DNA from: Rhizophagus clarus
Lineage: Eukaryota > Glomeromycota > Glomeromycetes > Glomerales > Glomeraceae
NCBI GenBank assembly: GCA_015698045.1
Contig: BLAL01000319.1
Location: 1,426,001-1,490,000 of the forward strand
Direction: 5' to 3'
DNA: 64,000 nt
Part shown: piece by piece, positions 29,964 through 41,783 of the stretch
Position numbering within the stretch: the first letter of the stretch is position 1
Layout of the letters: every line of letters starts with the position of its first letter
The notes under the pieces: generated by a model
What the model saw: only the letters and a program-made list of their open reading frames with translations
The model's database searches: none
Told to the model about the DNA's origin: nothing
Translations under genes and position numbers: made by a program

Positions 29964-31396
29964 GAATGCCAGTTTTTGCTGGAAATGATGATGATGATCT
30001 TGAGAGATTTTTTGAGTTATATAAGGGCTATATTCATAGTATTGGAATTGATTCATCGGCTGTTGCTGGTAATTCAGCAGGTTGGGAGAAAGCTATGGGT
30101 ATACTTCGTGTTTGCTTAACTGGTCCAGCTGCCAGATGGTATGATAGTAATATCCTAGGAAAGAGAGTTAGACTTAAAAATATTCTTCTTCGTCTTGCAC
30201 ATGGTGATGAGGGGGGCATTTAAGGCTTTGGCTGGTAATAATGCTGCTAATTGTCCAGTAAATACATAGGTTAACCCTTTTGGTGCAAGGGCTCATATGG
30301 TTGATGGTGGTGGTGCTGGTATTGCTAATCCAGTTACTAATGTTTGGCCTGATTATACCATAGAAGGGAATAGAGATATTTGGCTAAATCATGCTGGTAT
30401 GGAATTTACTAATGACCCTCTTAATCACAATGTTCTTGGTAGTGCAGCTGGAGCTGGTGTTGCAATTGCTGGTGGAGCAGGTGTCGGTCATCTGTATGTA
30501 ATTCCAGCCCATTCCTGTCATGTTCTAATTAAAATGCGTAATGAATTTCCTACACAGCAGAATGCTAGATGCCAGTTAAGGTTTGGCAATCTTTTTCAAG
30601 AAAGTATGCCTGTTCGAGATTTCTATGATAAAGTTAGAAGAAGTGCTGAACTATTAGGTTATAGCAATGATGTTTTAGTTAATCAGTTTCTAAGAGGTCT
30701 GAATGATGATTGTGCTATTGAGGCTGAAAGGATTGGTGCTGAACGGGATATAGAGAAATTGGTAGGTCTTCTTGAACGAATTGAAAAAAGAAAGGCTGAA
30801 TTACGTATTGGTAAAGAAAGACGAGAAAATATACAGTATCAAATGGATAGACAAATTATTCCAGAGCAGTTGCCACCGGTTGGTCAGGAACCAGTGATTT
30901 TAAAACCAGTACAAAATTATGCAGTTACCCAAGGAGAAATGAGTCGATTATTACAACAACAGGCTGAAGGTTTTCAATCCCAAATTCGCCAATTACAGGA
31001 GAGTCTTAAGGCTCGAGATGTAAAGCCTGTTTATAGACCTAAGCCTAAATCTAAGCCTCGATATCGTGATGATTGGGATGATATTCCTGATGAAGCTTTT
31101 AATCCGCCTGATGAAGTGAGGTTGATGATAGGCATTTACAACAGCTATTTGATTATACATTAGGTGAACCTACTCCTAGAAATACATTAGCACAAAGATT
31201 AGCTGGTAAGATTGCTAAAAGAATCACAAAAGCTAGAGAAAGACGTGAAGATGCAGAGTTAAATAGGGCAATGCGTGAACTTTCCTTGGATGATTATGAT
31301 GATCCTATGGATACTTCCAATGCCGTTCGAGGTGTACCCATAGAACTAGTTCAAGGTGAGAATGGAGAAATTATGCTCGTTCAAAAAAAAAGATAG
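29945..31396 (+). pseudogene. Retrotransposon-type Gag of the Polinton-like element
   Basis: The N-terminal half (FAGNDDDDLERFFELYKGY ... GPAARWYDSN) and a later half (FQESMPVRDFYDKVRRSAEL ... QFLRGLNDD) match the two halves of a retrotransposon gag capsid-like domain. They are separated by a roughly 100-residue G/A-rich insertion. A coiled Q-rich segment and a basic K/P/R stretch follow. Breaks in this copy: an extra G near 30217 (frameshift), TAG near 30269 where the old copy has TGG, and a 1-bp deletion near 31110. The gag frame ends at TAG 31394-31396, immediately after an A9 run. No zinc knuckle is seen. The product would form the particle shell if the family assembles one. Confidence 0.82.
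31382..31396 (+). promoter_or_regulatory. Candidate -1 ribosomal frameshift site between gag and protease
   Basis: The sequence CAAAAAAAAAGATAG places an A9 run directly before the gag stop TAG. The protease frame is the -1 frame and is open from the A-run onward. A_AAA_AAA is a known slippery heptamer. The old copy has the same A9 run, stop and -1 relation (45705-45719). A downstream stimulatory structure was not verified. Confidence 0.6.
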
Positions 31397-32091
31397 TTTT
31401 AAATAAAAGTAAGACGTCACCACCAGCAATTAAATCAGCACCATCTAAATCGATACCTAAATCAGCCAAAGTGGTAAAACTTCCTGCTATTAAGCCACAA
31501 ACAAACTTTACTAAAACGGAGCTTATAAATCTCCTAAAGCTTGCCGAAATCAGAAAGATTATTCAGGAGATTGTCTATAAAATATTAGAAAACTATGAAA
31601 GCACCCCTCAAGAACAACCAGAAGTACAGAAGGAATATTATGGCCCAATGGCTATGGATATTGATGTTGCTCAGTTGGAAAATTCTAAGGATCTTTTGGC
31701 TATAAATGGAAATGTAAATGGGGTAAATATTCAGTGTCTAGCCGATTCCTGTGCTAATGTCTCTTTTATCCAAGAAGAAGCATGCCACGAACTAAAACTA
31801 AAAGCCGATAAATCTATAAAGCATAGTATTACTGGTGCATCAGGAGATAGTGAGATGCTTGGTATAGTAAAAAATGTATCGATAGAGCTTTCACCACCAC
31901 AGAGTGGTAGTTGTATCATTAAAGAAGATCTTGTAGTCCTGAAAGGATATAAGCATAGAGAAATTGGTTTGAGCCGAGCATGTCTTAGAAGGTATAATTA
32001 TGATGTTCATGAATCTCGAAAGCATATCGCCCTTACATGTAATAATAGGAATTATTTTATTCCTATAATTCCAGATGCAAATAGGACATAA
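31390..32091 (+). CDS. Retropepsin-like aspartic protease
   Basis: The frame is -1 to gag and open from the A9 run to 32091. The N-terminal linker is S/P/K-rich, followed by a helix (LINLLKLAEIRKIIQEIVYKIL). The protease core starts at LLAINGNVNGVNIQCLADSCANVSFI, where ADSCANVSF corresponds to the D-S/T-G-A-x-x-S-F active-site loop. The usual Gly is Cys here. A later hydrophobic GLSRACLRRYNYD segment matches the C-terminal half of retropepsins. It would process Gag. The gene lies tail-to-tail with ORF X. The old copy carries the same gene, split by the younger element. Confidence 0.75.
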   Translation, partial: KIVLNKSKTSPPAIKSAPSKSIPKSAKVVKLPAIKPQTNFTKTELINLLKLAEIRKIIQEIVYKILENYESTPQEQPEVQKEYYGPMAMDIDVAQLENSKDLLAINGNVNGVNIQCLADSCANVSFIQEEACHELKLKADKSIKHSITGASGDSEMLGIVKNVSIELSPPQSGSCIIKEDLVVLKGYKHREIGLSRACLRRYNYDVHESRKHIALTCNNRNYFIPIIPDANRT

Positions 32092-32134
32092 AAAAATATA
32101 AAATTAGATCCATTCAATGGATTCTAGATAAGAT

Positions 32135-32749
32135 TCATTCAGCATCAAAATCACTTGAATCATCACTTAGATCTTCATCAGAATCGCTTGGTTTATTTGG
32201 GAACCCTGATTGCCAGTTTGCAGAATCGTCTGGATCTTCATCTCCCCAGTAATCTGAATACCAAACTGGATCTTCTGGTTCACCGAATGTTAGGATTTCA
32301 TAAGGATCCAACCCATCAGCTAACATTCTAATATTATAAAATATATGATCCTTTTTTTCTTTTTCTTTCTTATATACAAATCCACCTTGTAACATAATTT
32401 TTTCTATCTTTACCTGATACGCAAAGGCTTTTTCTTTTTTATTAGCCAAATCCATAAATTTTTTGTATAGTTTATCTTTAAGAGCTCTATTCGTACCTAA
32501 ATATTTTTTAAAAGCATGTTCTAATTCTTCATCACTATTCTTATAATCCATTACAGCTTTTCAGTAGTCTTTCTCTGCAAGCTGATCAAGATGATAAATA
32601 ATATTACGAGCAATTTCATGTATCTGAAATATATCTGTTCTCTCGATTGAAGCATTTATAGTATGGCCAGTTTCCTTGATTGGAGCATTTAGTCAGTTTT
32701 TTACCCATTCTGGGGTTGCATCTAAGAATTTAGCAATGTTCGTGTACAT
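32135..32749 (-). pseudogene. Acidic ORF X, younger copy, two TGA stops
   Basis: The gene runs from ATG at 32749 to 32135 on the minus strand. TGA occurs twice, near 32569 and 32692, the second of these exactly where the old copy has TGG (Trp). The open C-terminal part has 138 codons with a K/E-rich stretch and a D/S/E-rich tail (SDSDEDLSDDSSDFD). It lies downstream of the integrase on the same strand and is preceded by the conserved TAATTAAACATAGTC motif. The function is unknown; the acidic tail might mimic DNA or bind basic partners. Confidence 0.65.
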
Positions 32750-32779
32750 CTTTTAGTATATAATGGATATCAATTTATT

Positions 32780-32826
32780 TTTTTTTGAATACCTATATAT
32801 CGACTATGTTTAATTATAATTTTTTG
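32780..32826 (-). promoter_or_regulatory. Conserved upstream motif before ORF X
   Basis: On the minus strand TAATTAAACATAGTC then ATATATAGGTATTC and an A-run lie about 35-75 bp ahead of the ORF X ATG. They match the helicase upstream motif over about 45 bp with one or two differences. Confidence 0.55.
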
Positions 32827-32850
32827 GGGGTATTTCAAAAAAAATATAAA

Positions 32851-33727
32851 CTATTTTGTATCATTATAGATACGTACTAGATTGGGGACGTCTTCTTGTA
32901 ATCTATCAGCTGGCTCCCATGTAGATTCGTCTTCTGGATAGCGCTCCCATTTGACTAAATATTGGAGTTGACCCTTTCTGGTACGGTGCTTGAGAATTTT
33001 CTCAGGTACATATCTTTCTGGCTGACCTTTTATTACTGAATCAGGTGGAGGTTTTTCGTTAATAGGAATGACTTGCAATTCTTTTCTAGTATATGCACAT
33101 CTAGATACTCCTAACCTGCCATGTGGTCCATCGAGCAAATATGTAGGTGGTTGTTCAGAAGAAAGGATAAGCTTTTTCATTATACGAACTTTTGGATCCC
33201 ATTTAATGTCTCCTATTCTGAACTTACCATGTAATTTTTTTCCAAGTACTGATATAGGTTCAAGAAGTTTAGTTCGAACTTGTGTTCCCTCTAATAGTAA
33301 TTCTGTATTTTTGTCTATTTTAGGTGGACTTTCTGGGATTTTAGGTGGATCTCTTTGCCACTTTTCATCTACTAATCTTACTATATCATGGAAATCTTCA
33401 GACCATTCTACTGATGTTTCACCAGTTTTTAGTTCCTGTGCTATCATCCTTTTAAGAAGTAGTTCTTGTATAGCCTGAATTGCTCGTTCTGCAAATGATT
33501 GCTGTTTGTGACGTCCAGGTTCGCCAAACCTCATCATAACTCCAATGCTATTAAGGAAAAAATCACGTATTTGTGAATTAGTAAATTCTGAACCAGAGTC
33601 TGTTTCTAGTCTATGGGTAGAAGGTTGGATACAACCACGTCCATATATTTTAATAAATGCTTTTAATACGCTATTAGCTGTCTTATTTTTGATAGGCTCA
33701 GCATCTACTCGTCTTCTGGATATTTCT
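32851..33727 (-). pseudogene. Chromodomain integrase, younger copy, C-terminal part
   Basis: This is the larger part of the integrase interrupted by the CACTA-like insertion. It includes the second catalytic Asp (LETDSGSEFTN), the catalytic Glu (QSFAERAI), a C-terminal nucleic-acid-binding region (VRTKLLEPISVLGKK, YLLDGPHGR) and a chromodomain (YLVKWERYPEDESTWEP). The remaining N-terminal 74 or so codons are at 43602-43825. The exon-free continuity of the old copy at 18440-18480 shows the uninterrupted sequence. The rve integrase inserts the element and explains the 5-bp duplication. Confidence 0.88.
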
Positions 33728-34370
33728 TACAGGTCGAATGAAAAAAAATCGTCAAAAATCAGCAGTCCGATTTTTAACCGATTTTTGGATATATTTGTTT
33801 GATTTGTGGCTTTTTAAAGCCGATTTTATGGCGCGAATTGTTTGTGATCGGAAATACGTTATTTATGAACAAAAAATCGGAATGCTGATTTTGGCAGATT
33901 TTGTAAAAATCGGCATTCCGATTTTAAAATAAACATGTCGATAGCTAAAAATAAGACTGCCGGTTTATAGCTATATTTGTCCTATTTATGGCATTTTGCT
34001 GCCAATTTTATGGCACGTATTGTTGGCAATCAGAAATTCTTTTATTTTTATCAACATAAATCAGAATACCGTTTTAAAATTATAATTGCCGATTCTCGCA
34101 AAATCAGAACGCCGATTTTTAAATAATCATGCCAAATCTCCTAAAATCGGATTGCCAAGTTTAATTCAGTATAAACATTTCAAAAATAGTTTATGCCGAT
34201 TTATATATCGGATCTTTCTATTATCGATTTTCTCATAATTCATAATTACTATTATTGTCCGGTTTTTTAGCTCGGTATAAACATTTCAAAAATAGTTTAT
34301 GCCGATTTATATATTGGATCTTTCTATTATCGATTTTCTCGTAATTCATAATTACTATTATTGTCCAGTT
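33728..34370. repeat. Left terminal and subterminal repeats of the CACTA-like element
   Basis: After the terminal repeat, words such as AAAATCGGCATTCCGATTTT recur in both orientations to about 34150. Then two direct repeats of about 98 bp follow (34169-34266 and 34275-34370, sharing GTATAAACATTTCAAAAATA). Such subterminal repeats are the usual transposase-binding region of CACTA elements. Confidence 0.75.
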
Positions 34371-34759
34371 TTATTTTATTTTTCCATTTTCGATAATTGA
34401 TTTATATTTAATATTTAATATGTATGATATATAATATGTATGCTATTATTTTATAATATATACTGCAATTTATGATATATTTATTATTATTATATTATTA
34501 TATTGTCCATATTATTATTATTATATTACTATATTGTTCTTATTATTATATTATTATTATGTATAGAATGTTTATATAAAATATATTAAAATCATATTTA
34601 TCTCGTCATGTTACTTATAAATGGCTATAAAATAACCAGTGCTCTAAAAAAGAGATTAATAGGATAGAAACGATATTAGAGAGTTAATTTATAAACAACA
34701 GAATTTAAATCACTCAAAATACAAGCAGTTGATTTTAAATGATGAAACAAATACCTAAA

Positions 34760-36893
34760 TTATGTACGTCTTCTGATATCGACCGGTACTTCTAAGTAAA
34801 AGGGACCTTGGTGCTCATCTACTTCTAAATTACCATTATTATCATCGTTTTGTTCTTCATTAGTTCCATCATTTTTATCAGCATTACCATTATTGCCATC
34901 ATCGTTATTATCACCATTACCATTATTGTCATCATCGTTATTATTATCATTACCATTATTATCATCATCGTTATTATCACTGTCGTTATCCTCATCATCA
35001 TCATCATCATCAGATTCTGGTTCAATCCACCTTGATGATATCCACCAATTAGCCATGTCTTGTGTTGGTCTGCTTTTTTTATCGATATCATCTAGACGGT
35101 AACGTTTGCGACTTAACCCGGTTCTGATGCTTACTCCGATCTCGTCCGCTCGAAATAAGATTCTTTTAACCTAATGATAAATTTATAACTTATTAGCATA
35201 AACGCCTATGTTTTAAACTTTCGCAACTTTACGTACTCTAGAAGACCTCCACTCCTTATTGTGAATCTTAATTACAGAATTTGTACTTATCAACCTTCCT
35301 GATCTTATGTTATCATTACGCTCTTCATTTGCCAGAACTTCGTCTTCAGTAGACCATTCATCCGAATGGACTTCTGCGGTATTTACTGCCTTTTCGCAAT
35401 CTTTAATAAATACTTCCCTAGTCATATTTTCAGGACGACAATCATCTAGAATGCTGTCTTGCGTGAAGATCATATGTTGGAGACCTTTGCGTCTTCTTGT
35501 CATTTTCTATTAAAGAGTAAATTAAAATAATTAATAGATTATATACATTGTCATTTTAAATAATGAATTTCACACCTGATCTCTCCTCGACGTCATGTGT
35601 TGCCGTTTATTGTGTTCATCTATCTTACCCTCCTTTTTTAATTTCCAAATCTCCCGCCGTGATTTGTGTAGCTGTTTTATTACTTTTAAAAGTTCTGTAT
35701 CGTATACCTCTAATGAAGGAGGCATCGCTGCTTTAACGGCTGATAGAAGCTTCTTATTTATCGACTTTTTTTGTTTACTAAATGTCTTTGACGTGTCGAA
35801 AAGAATCAACGAATCGAGGTTGTTTATAATATGGATTACCTCATCCTATTTAATATAACACTCATTTTTTAACGATCAATACAAAAGAGAAATATTTAAT
35901 AAAATAAAGATATATTTACATGAACGGTTTTTTTGAAATTTTTATCAGTTATTGGAGGAAGGGCACGCCGATTCTCTCTGGACAGAACTGGGGATAGGCT
36001 TCTATTTCTTGGTCCTTCACTCGTTCTTTCTTCCGTTAGCACTTCTACACGTTTGGTAAGATTTGAAATCATGCTTCTTAATTCGCTGACTTCTCTATTG
36101 TTAGCACCTATTATAAATCAGTATTTAATATAAATCATTTAGTATAAAAAATTTTACGTGCAAGTAAGTAAAGAAACGTGAAAGAAATACTACCGCTCGC
36201 TGGAGGTGAAGAAGAAGGAATTGTTAAAGATAGATCGGTTAAAGATCCTATAACAATAACGTTAAATTGGTATAGTATAAGTAAAATGAAATTTAATTAG
36301 CACTAATATAAAACAATATTACTTTTTGTAATTGATCTCCCTCTAGAGACATTTTGATAGTTTCGATTATGTTGAGATTGAGAGCGTGATTGATGTCGAT
36401 GAGGGGAATGAGAGCGAGATCGAGATCGACGTTGATGGGAACAAGAATGATGGGAACGATGAGGGGAGCGAGATCGATGTTGATGAGACTGAGAATGATG
36501 GGAACGATGAGGGGAGCGAGAGCGATGGGAATGCAATCGTTGGGAACGATGAGGGGAGCGAGAGCGATGGGAACGCGATCGTTGGGAACGATGAGGGGAG
36601 CGAGAGCGATGGGAACGCGATCGTTGGGAACGATGAGGGGAGCGAGAGCGATGGGAACGCGATCATTGGGATTTGGAATGATAATAACGAGATTTGGATC
36701 GAGATGGGTGAGATCGAGGTTGACGAGTCGTTGAGCGAGATTTTGAGCGACTACGAGATCGATTAATATGAGTTTGATGCCGAGATTGATGAGATTGGGA
36801 ACGGGAATTAGATTCATTTCGTTAAGATCTAATATGAAAATGAGAACCATCATGAGAAATAGGAATTAAATTTAAAGGTTTGAATTTTCTCAT
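34760..36893 (-). pseudogene. Accessory gene of the CACTA-like element (RS-rich, coiled coil, D/N-rich)
   Basis: Six exons can be proposed from GT/AG junctions and continuous frames: about 36893-36324, 36247-36194, 36107-35920, 35845-35576, 35506 to about 35240, and 35170-34760. The product starts MRKFKPLNLIP. It has a long RS/H-rich region (SRSPHRSQRSRSHR), a coiled coil (REVSELRSMISNLTKRVEVL) and conserved blocks (SINKKLLSAVKAAMPPSLE; LSRKRYRLDD; MANWWISSRWIEPES), ending in a D/N/G repeat tail. Two stops (TAA near 36824, TGA near 36659) interrupt the RS frame, so this copy is damaged. By analogy with TNPA-type proteins it may bind the subterminal repeats; that is inference. Confidence 0.6.
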
Positions 36894-38567
36894 TATGATA
36901 TTTGATAATTTGATAATTTAAAGATTAAACAAGAAACAAAGGCTCTATATATAACCGTTACTTACGTCTTCTGAACCATTTTCGTTATCGTCTGATTAAA
37001 ATAAAAGATAGATTAAATTAATAAGACTCGTTATCATTTAATAAAATATATCGCTATCAATATTAATTAAAATAAATCAATAAATTAAATAAACTTGATA
37101 TTATATCGCTTTCAATTAATTAAAATGTATTATTTAAAATAATCAGTAAACTACATTAATTAAATTAAGATAAATCAATCAATATTTAAATATATCAGTA
37201 AACTAGATATTATATCGCTATCAATTAATTAAAATATATCAATAAACTAAATATTATAGCGTTATCAATTAATAGAATATATCAATAAATTAATTAAAAT
37301 ATATCAGTAAACAATTAATAATTAAAAATATCAATAAATTAATTAAAATATATCAATAAAGTATATCAATGAATTAATTAAAATATATTAATAAACTAAA
37401 TATTATATCATTATCATAAATAACATGTCCAAATTAGTAATAACACATTTGAAACTTGATAAAGTTATACTTACGAAAGCTGGTTTTTCTGACAGGAAAT
37501 ATAATTGGCGAAAAGAAATATGCTTACTTTGTTAAGCCGACGAAAATAAGGTGAAAAATAAGGTGAAAAATATCGTCAACCATTAACGAAAAAAATGAAA
37601 GGCAACAAAGAAAATTTGTTGCATCGTACTAAAACGTGGAGAAAAAAGAAAGAAAGCGTGGTAAACGTACGCAAATATACCATACTCACGAGCAAATTTA
37701 TAGTAAACGTAAACAAATTGGAAATCACCGATTTGTAGAACGTGCATGGTAAATGCGGTAAATGCAAACAAACTTTATAGCTCCTGCCAATCACGTCGGG
37801 TGACATTTATGCACTATCTAGTCACGTGGTATTAACAAACTGTACGTCTGTGCCAACTGCTAAGGGCAAAAGAAGAATTAAAGATTTATTAAAACAATTC
37901 TATTAATTAACAAGTAATTTTAACCATGACTGATTGTTAGAATAAACGTATATATGCTATAACTCAACGTATTATTGTAAGCGACTCAATAAAAAATAAA
38001 ATAATAAATATTTGATATCTCGTTAACAGCTTTAAATGATACTGATGTACTAGAAATTGACGACTTGAAAGAAAATATATAAAAAAAAAATGAAATATAG
38101 TTTTTCCTAATTTTTGATATATTCGAAAGAATAGGTCAAGTGTTAAATTTTGATGTTGTTGCAGTTGCGAACAACTAAGACACTTTTTTTATAACTCTCG
38201 TATTTTGATCTGTGAATAGGAAATTGCTACATCTCTATTTAAATTATTTGGATCTTTCGAATTCGTGATGATATATGAGATTTATTAGTAAGTCGATTGA
38301 CATGTTTCAAGAATCGGATTAATTGAATTTGAAAAAATTTTCTAGTATAATTATACCCCTTAATACCAAATTTAATTAGAGAATTAGCAAAAATAAAATT
38401 ATATTTTAGTATTTGATAAAATACATTGATCTTGACATCATTGTCATGTGTTATTATCAAAATAGCTTAATTACCAAGCTGTGCCTTGACAAAAATGGAC
38501 CAAGAATCGGGATTACCAAACCAATTAGATTGATTTGCAATTCCTTAAAAAAAAAAAAAAAAAAAAA
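36894..38567. other. AT-rich interior spacer of the CACTA-like element
   Basis: Contains many ATATCAATAAATTAATTAAA-type words (37020-37420) and no supportable gene. Small hydrophobic ORFs near 37576-37806 are not credible. An A21 run directly precedes the transposase ATG at 38568. Confidence 0.5.
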
Positions 38568-41500
38568 ATGTCAGAATCTCTAGATACAAGAACCAGAACC
38601 AAAGTGCATTGTTTCTGTAAAGAATGTAACGGTAAATTGGTTGATCCAAGGACTAAACTGAAACATGAGTTAAAATATAAATTAAAATCTATTGCGAATA
38701 ATAATTTTGGTAACAATTATCAAGAAGGTTCTTCAAATGTTATATCATCTGATGCTGTTGATGAAGATGTAATGGAATGCGACCCAATACAAGGGATAAA
38801 TGATACATCACCTGATATAACTGAACAATTATCCGAAGATATTGAACAATTGTCCGAAGATATTGAACCATTGTTCGAAGATATTGAACCATTACTCACA
38901 AGAAACTATTTCTTTTTAACAAAGAAGACACCTATACATGAATCGGCAAAACATCGAACGATAAAGAAAGGAAAAATATCCGATCTTGTTCTTGAAAATT
39001 TATTATTGGATAATGTAAGAAACGAGAATGATCAAGATGGGGATTCTGAAGATGATGACGATAAAAATGGAGATACTGAAGATAGCGATTCTAATTATTC
39101 CGATGATTATGAAGATGATGACGATGAGGAAGTCAATTTTGCATCAACAGATTTTGATGACGGCGAACCAATTCTTCCTAACATTAACATTAATGATAAT
39201 TATACTTGGACTATTTTGTGGATATTACAATATCAACAACGATTTAAACTTTCCAATGTAGCTATAGATTCTTTGTTCAAGTTCTTAAGATTTTTTCTTT
39301 TGACAATAGATGAAAATAAATTTTCATCTTTTCCTTCCTCTTTATATATGGCTAAAAAGGTGTTGGGGATATCCACAACGATAATTAAATATGCAGCCTG
39401 TGACAGATGTCACAAATTGTATGATATAAAAGAATTATTAGACAATACTGAAATACCAACTTGCAGTTTTGTAAACTATCCAAATCACAGAATAGAACGA
39501 TTTCGACAACAATGCAATAACCCTCTATTAACGAAAATAGATAGTAATAATAGTAGTAATAATCCCATTTTCCGTCCAATAATGACATTCCCGTTAATAA
39601 ATATTAAGCAACAATTGACCCTTTTTTTTAATCGCAAAAATTTTGAAATGTCATGTTGGAAGTGGTCAGAAAGGAAAAACGGAACTGAAGCTTTATTCGA
39701 TATCTATGATGGTAGGGTCTGGAAAAGTTTTACAGATGATGATGGTGCGCTGTTTTTTACAAAAGAATTTGCCGATACTCATATCAGATTAATGTTAAAT
39801 ATGGATTGGTTCCAGCCATTCGTAAATTCACAATATTCTGTTGGTGTGATTTATGCCGTTTTTTGTAATTTGCCGCGTAATGAATGCTTCAAGCCACACA
39901 ATATTCTCACACTAGCAGTAATGCCTGGTTCGAAAGAACCAAGCCAACATGAAATTAACAATTATTTATATCCGATCGTTAACCAGTTAAATCGTTTGTG
40001 GAATGGCTATTTTATGAAAACAAACAAACACAACAATGGTCGATTTGTCTGTGGTGCAATCATTGGCTGTTCTAGCGACGTCCTTGCGTCTCGGAAATTA
40101 TGTGGTTTCATCTCGGCTCGTATTGCATGCTACCGATGTTACAAATCGGCAAATTTTATAAACAATCAACCAAATTTTGGGGGGTTTGCAGATTTAGATG
40201 ACTGGTTTGTTGAGCGAGATATTAATAAAATAAGAGAAAAAGCAAGTGAGTGAAAACAATGTGCAACTGAAGAAGCACGAAGAGCCCATGTCTCTGAACA
40301 TCATGTTCACTGGTCGGAGATATACCGCTTGCTTTATTTTAATCCTGTTCGCTTTTGCGTGGTTGATCCTATGCATTGCCTTTTTCTCGGTGTTGCGAAA
40401 TAGATCGTAACGAAACTCTGGATAGGCAAAGGTATATTAAATAACGAAAAGCTCAAAATTATGCAAGAGAGAACTGATATAATAAAGTTCCCAAGTGACC
40501 TTAGACACCGCCCTGTTAGAATAGCTACTGGTGAAGGATTCTCAAGTTTCACGGCGGACATGTGGAAAACCTTCATGTTAATTTTTGCAATACCTATCAC
40601 ATGGAGTTTCCTTGGATACATCGACCGAAAAATTCTTGCATATTTCGTGCGTGCTTGCAAGATCTTAACAAACTGAGAGCTACAAAAAATATGTTAAATG
40701 AAGCGTTTACAAGACTGATAGAGATGAACAAATTAATTGAACAAAAATATGGTCAAGAAAAAATAAGTCCTAATCTGCATCTCTGTCTCCATATCTGTGA
40801 ATGCGTATTAGACTATGGTCCTTTGTCCTCATTCTGGTGTTATAGCTTTGAATGGATAAACGGAATTTTAGGTACGTGATTTAATTTTTCCGATTTGAAA
40901 ATCGCAATGTTATTAATTATTTTTAAAAATTGTAGGTTCTTATAATAATAGCAGACGTAATATTGAACCTGAACTACTAAGAATTATGTCTGAAAATACA
41001 ATCCTTCAATACTTTCTCTCAAATTGTGACAACGATCACTTATTTTCCTCCTTGGAGATAATAGAACCAAGAAAATCTGTTGGCAGCTTGGCTGCACTTG
41101 ATGATTTTGCGAGCGATGAGTATCAAAATTTTATAAGACTATCTCTTATTGAGGAAGATTCGGCTTACGGAACGGAATGTTTTCCTGGGTTGCTAATGAA
41201 ACCGCGCAAAGAAACTACCCTTCCAAACCAAATTTTGGACCTACTGGTAGAATTTTATAATAGTTTGTATAATGATTATTGTTTCATCTCCATCTACTCT
41301 ATAATAGGTTCAAATAACGGTACTGTCGTAAACCCTAGAATTATACAATATGGGAGAATAAGAATTGGGGCGGACATATATGGTTCTGTTCAGGCTGCTC
41401 GTCACGAAAAATCCTCATATATATTAGCTCGATTTGTACATTATGATGGATCGATCGATGTTTATCCCGGTCAAGTACAATTTTATTTTGAGCATACTAT

Positions 41501-41783
41501 TCATTTAAATAGTTCACGATCATTAACCCATTCATTAGCGTTAGTCAAATGGTACAAACCGGTTCAAGATCATAGTACAAGATATTATTGCCAAGTAGAT
41601 AACGACATAAAATCATGTAATATGGAATTATGGACAAATGAGTTTTATGATATGAGAAGAGACAGTATTATACCCATACATCATATAATAGGAAAATTCA
41701 TTAAATGTAATTTTGATACTGGGACGAGAAAAACAAAAGAATATATGGCTGTGATTCCTTTAAATAAAAAAATTTTGTTTTAA
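38568..41783 (+). pseudogene. Plavaka/CACTA (tnp2-type) transposase, disrupted
   Basis: The N-terminus carries CFCKECNGKLVDPRTK, a zinc-binding start seen in fungal Plavaka-like proteins. An acidic repeat region follows (EQLSEDIEQLSEDIEPL), and then CDRCHKLYDI. The tnp2 core follows: MLNMDWFQPFVNSQYSVG, NLPRNECFKPHNI, PGSKEPSQHEINNYL and CYRCYKSANF. TGA at 40251 and TAG near 40407 interrupt the frame, the second inside an AK.IVTKLW context where Trp is expected. A frame shift near 40660 leads to LDYGPLSSFWCYSFEWINGIL. A 63-bp intron (GTACGT...TTGTAG, 40873 to about 40935) precedes the last exon, which ends at 41783. This copy cannot make an active enzyme. Confidence 0.85.

Noticed and set aside
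29945..32091. Independent LTR retrotransposon inserted in the element
   Set aside because: No LTRs or reverse transcriptase are present, and both element copies hold gag and protease at the same position with the same neighbours.
32135..32749. Alternative genetic code (TGA read as Trp) because two TGA codons replace TGG in ORF X
   Set aside because: The other copy has TGG at the checked position, and other stops replace Gln or Tyr codons; mutation of a dead element explains all of them.
36303..36853. Alternative 99-186-codon frames (plus and minus) over the RS region
   Set aside because: The RS/H-rich minus frame joins in phase with downstream exons; the others are shadows of the same repeat.
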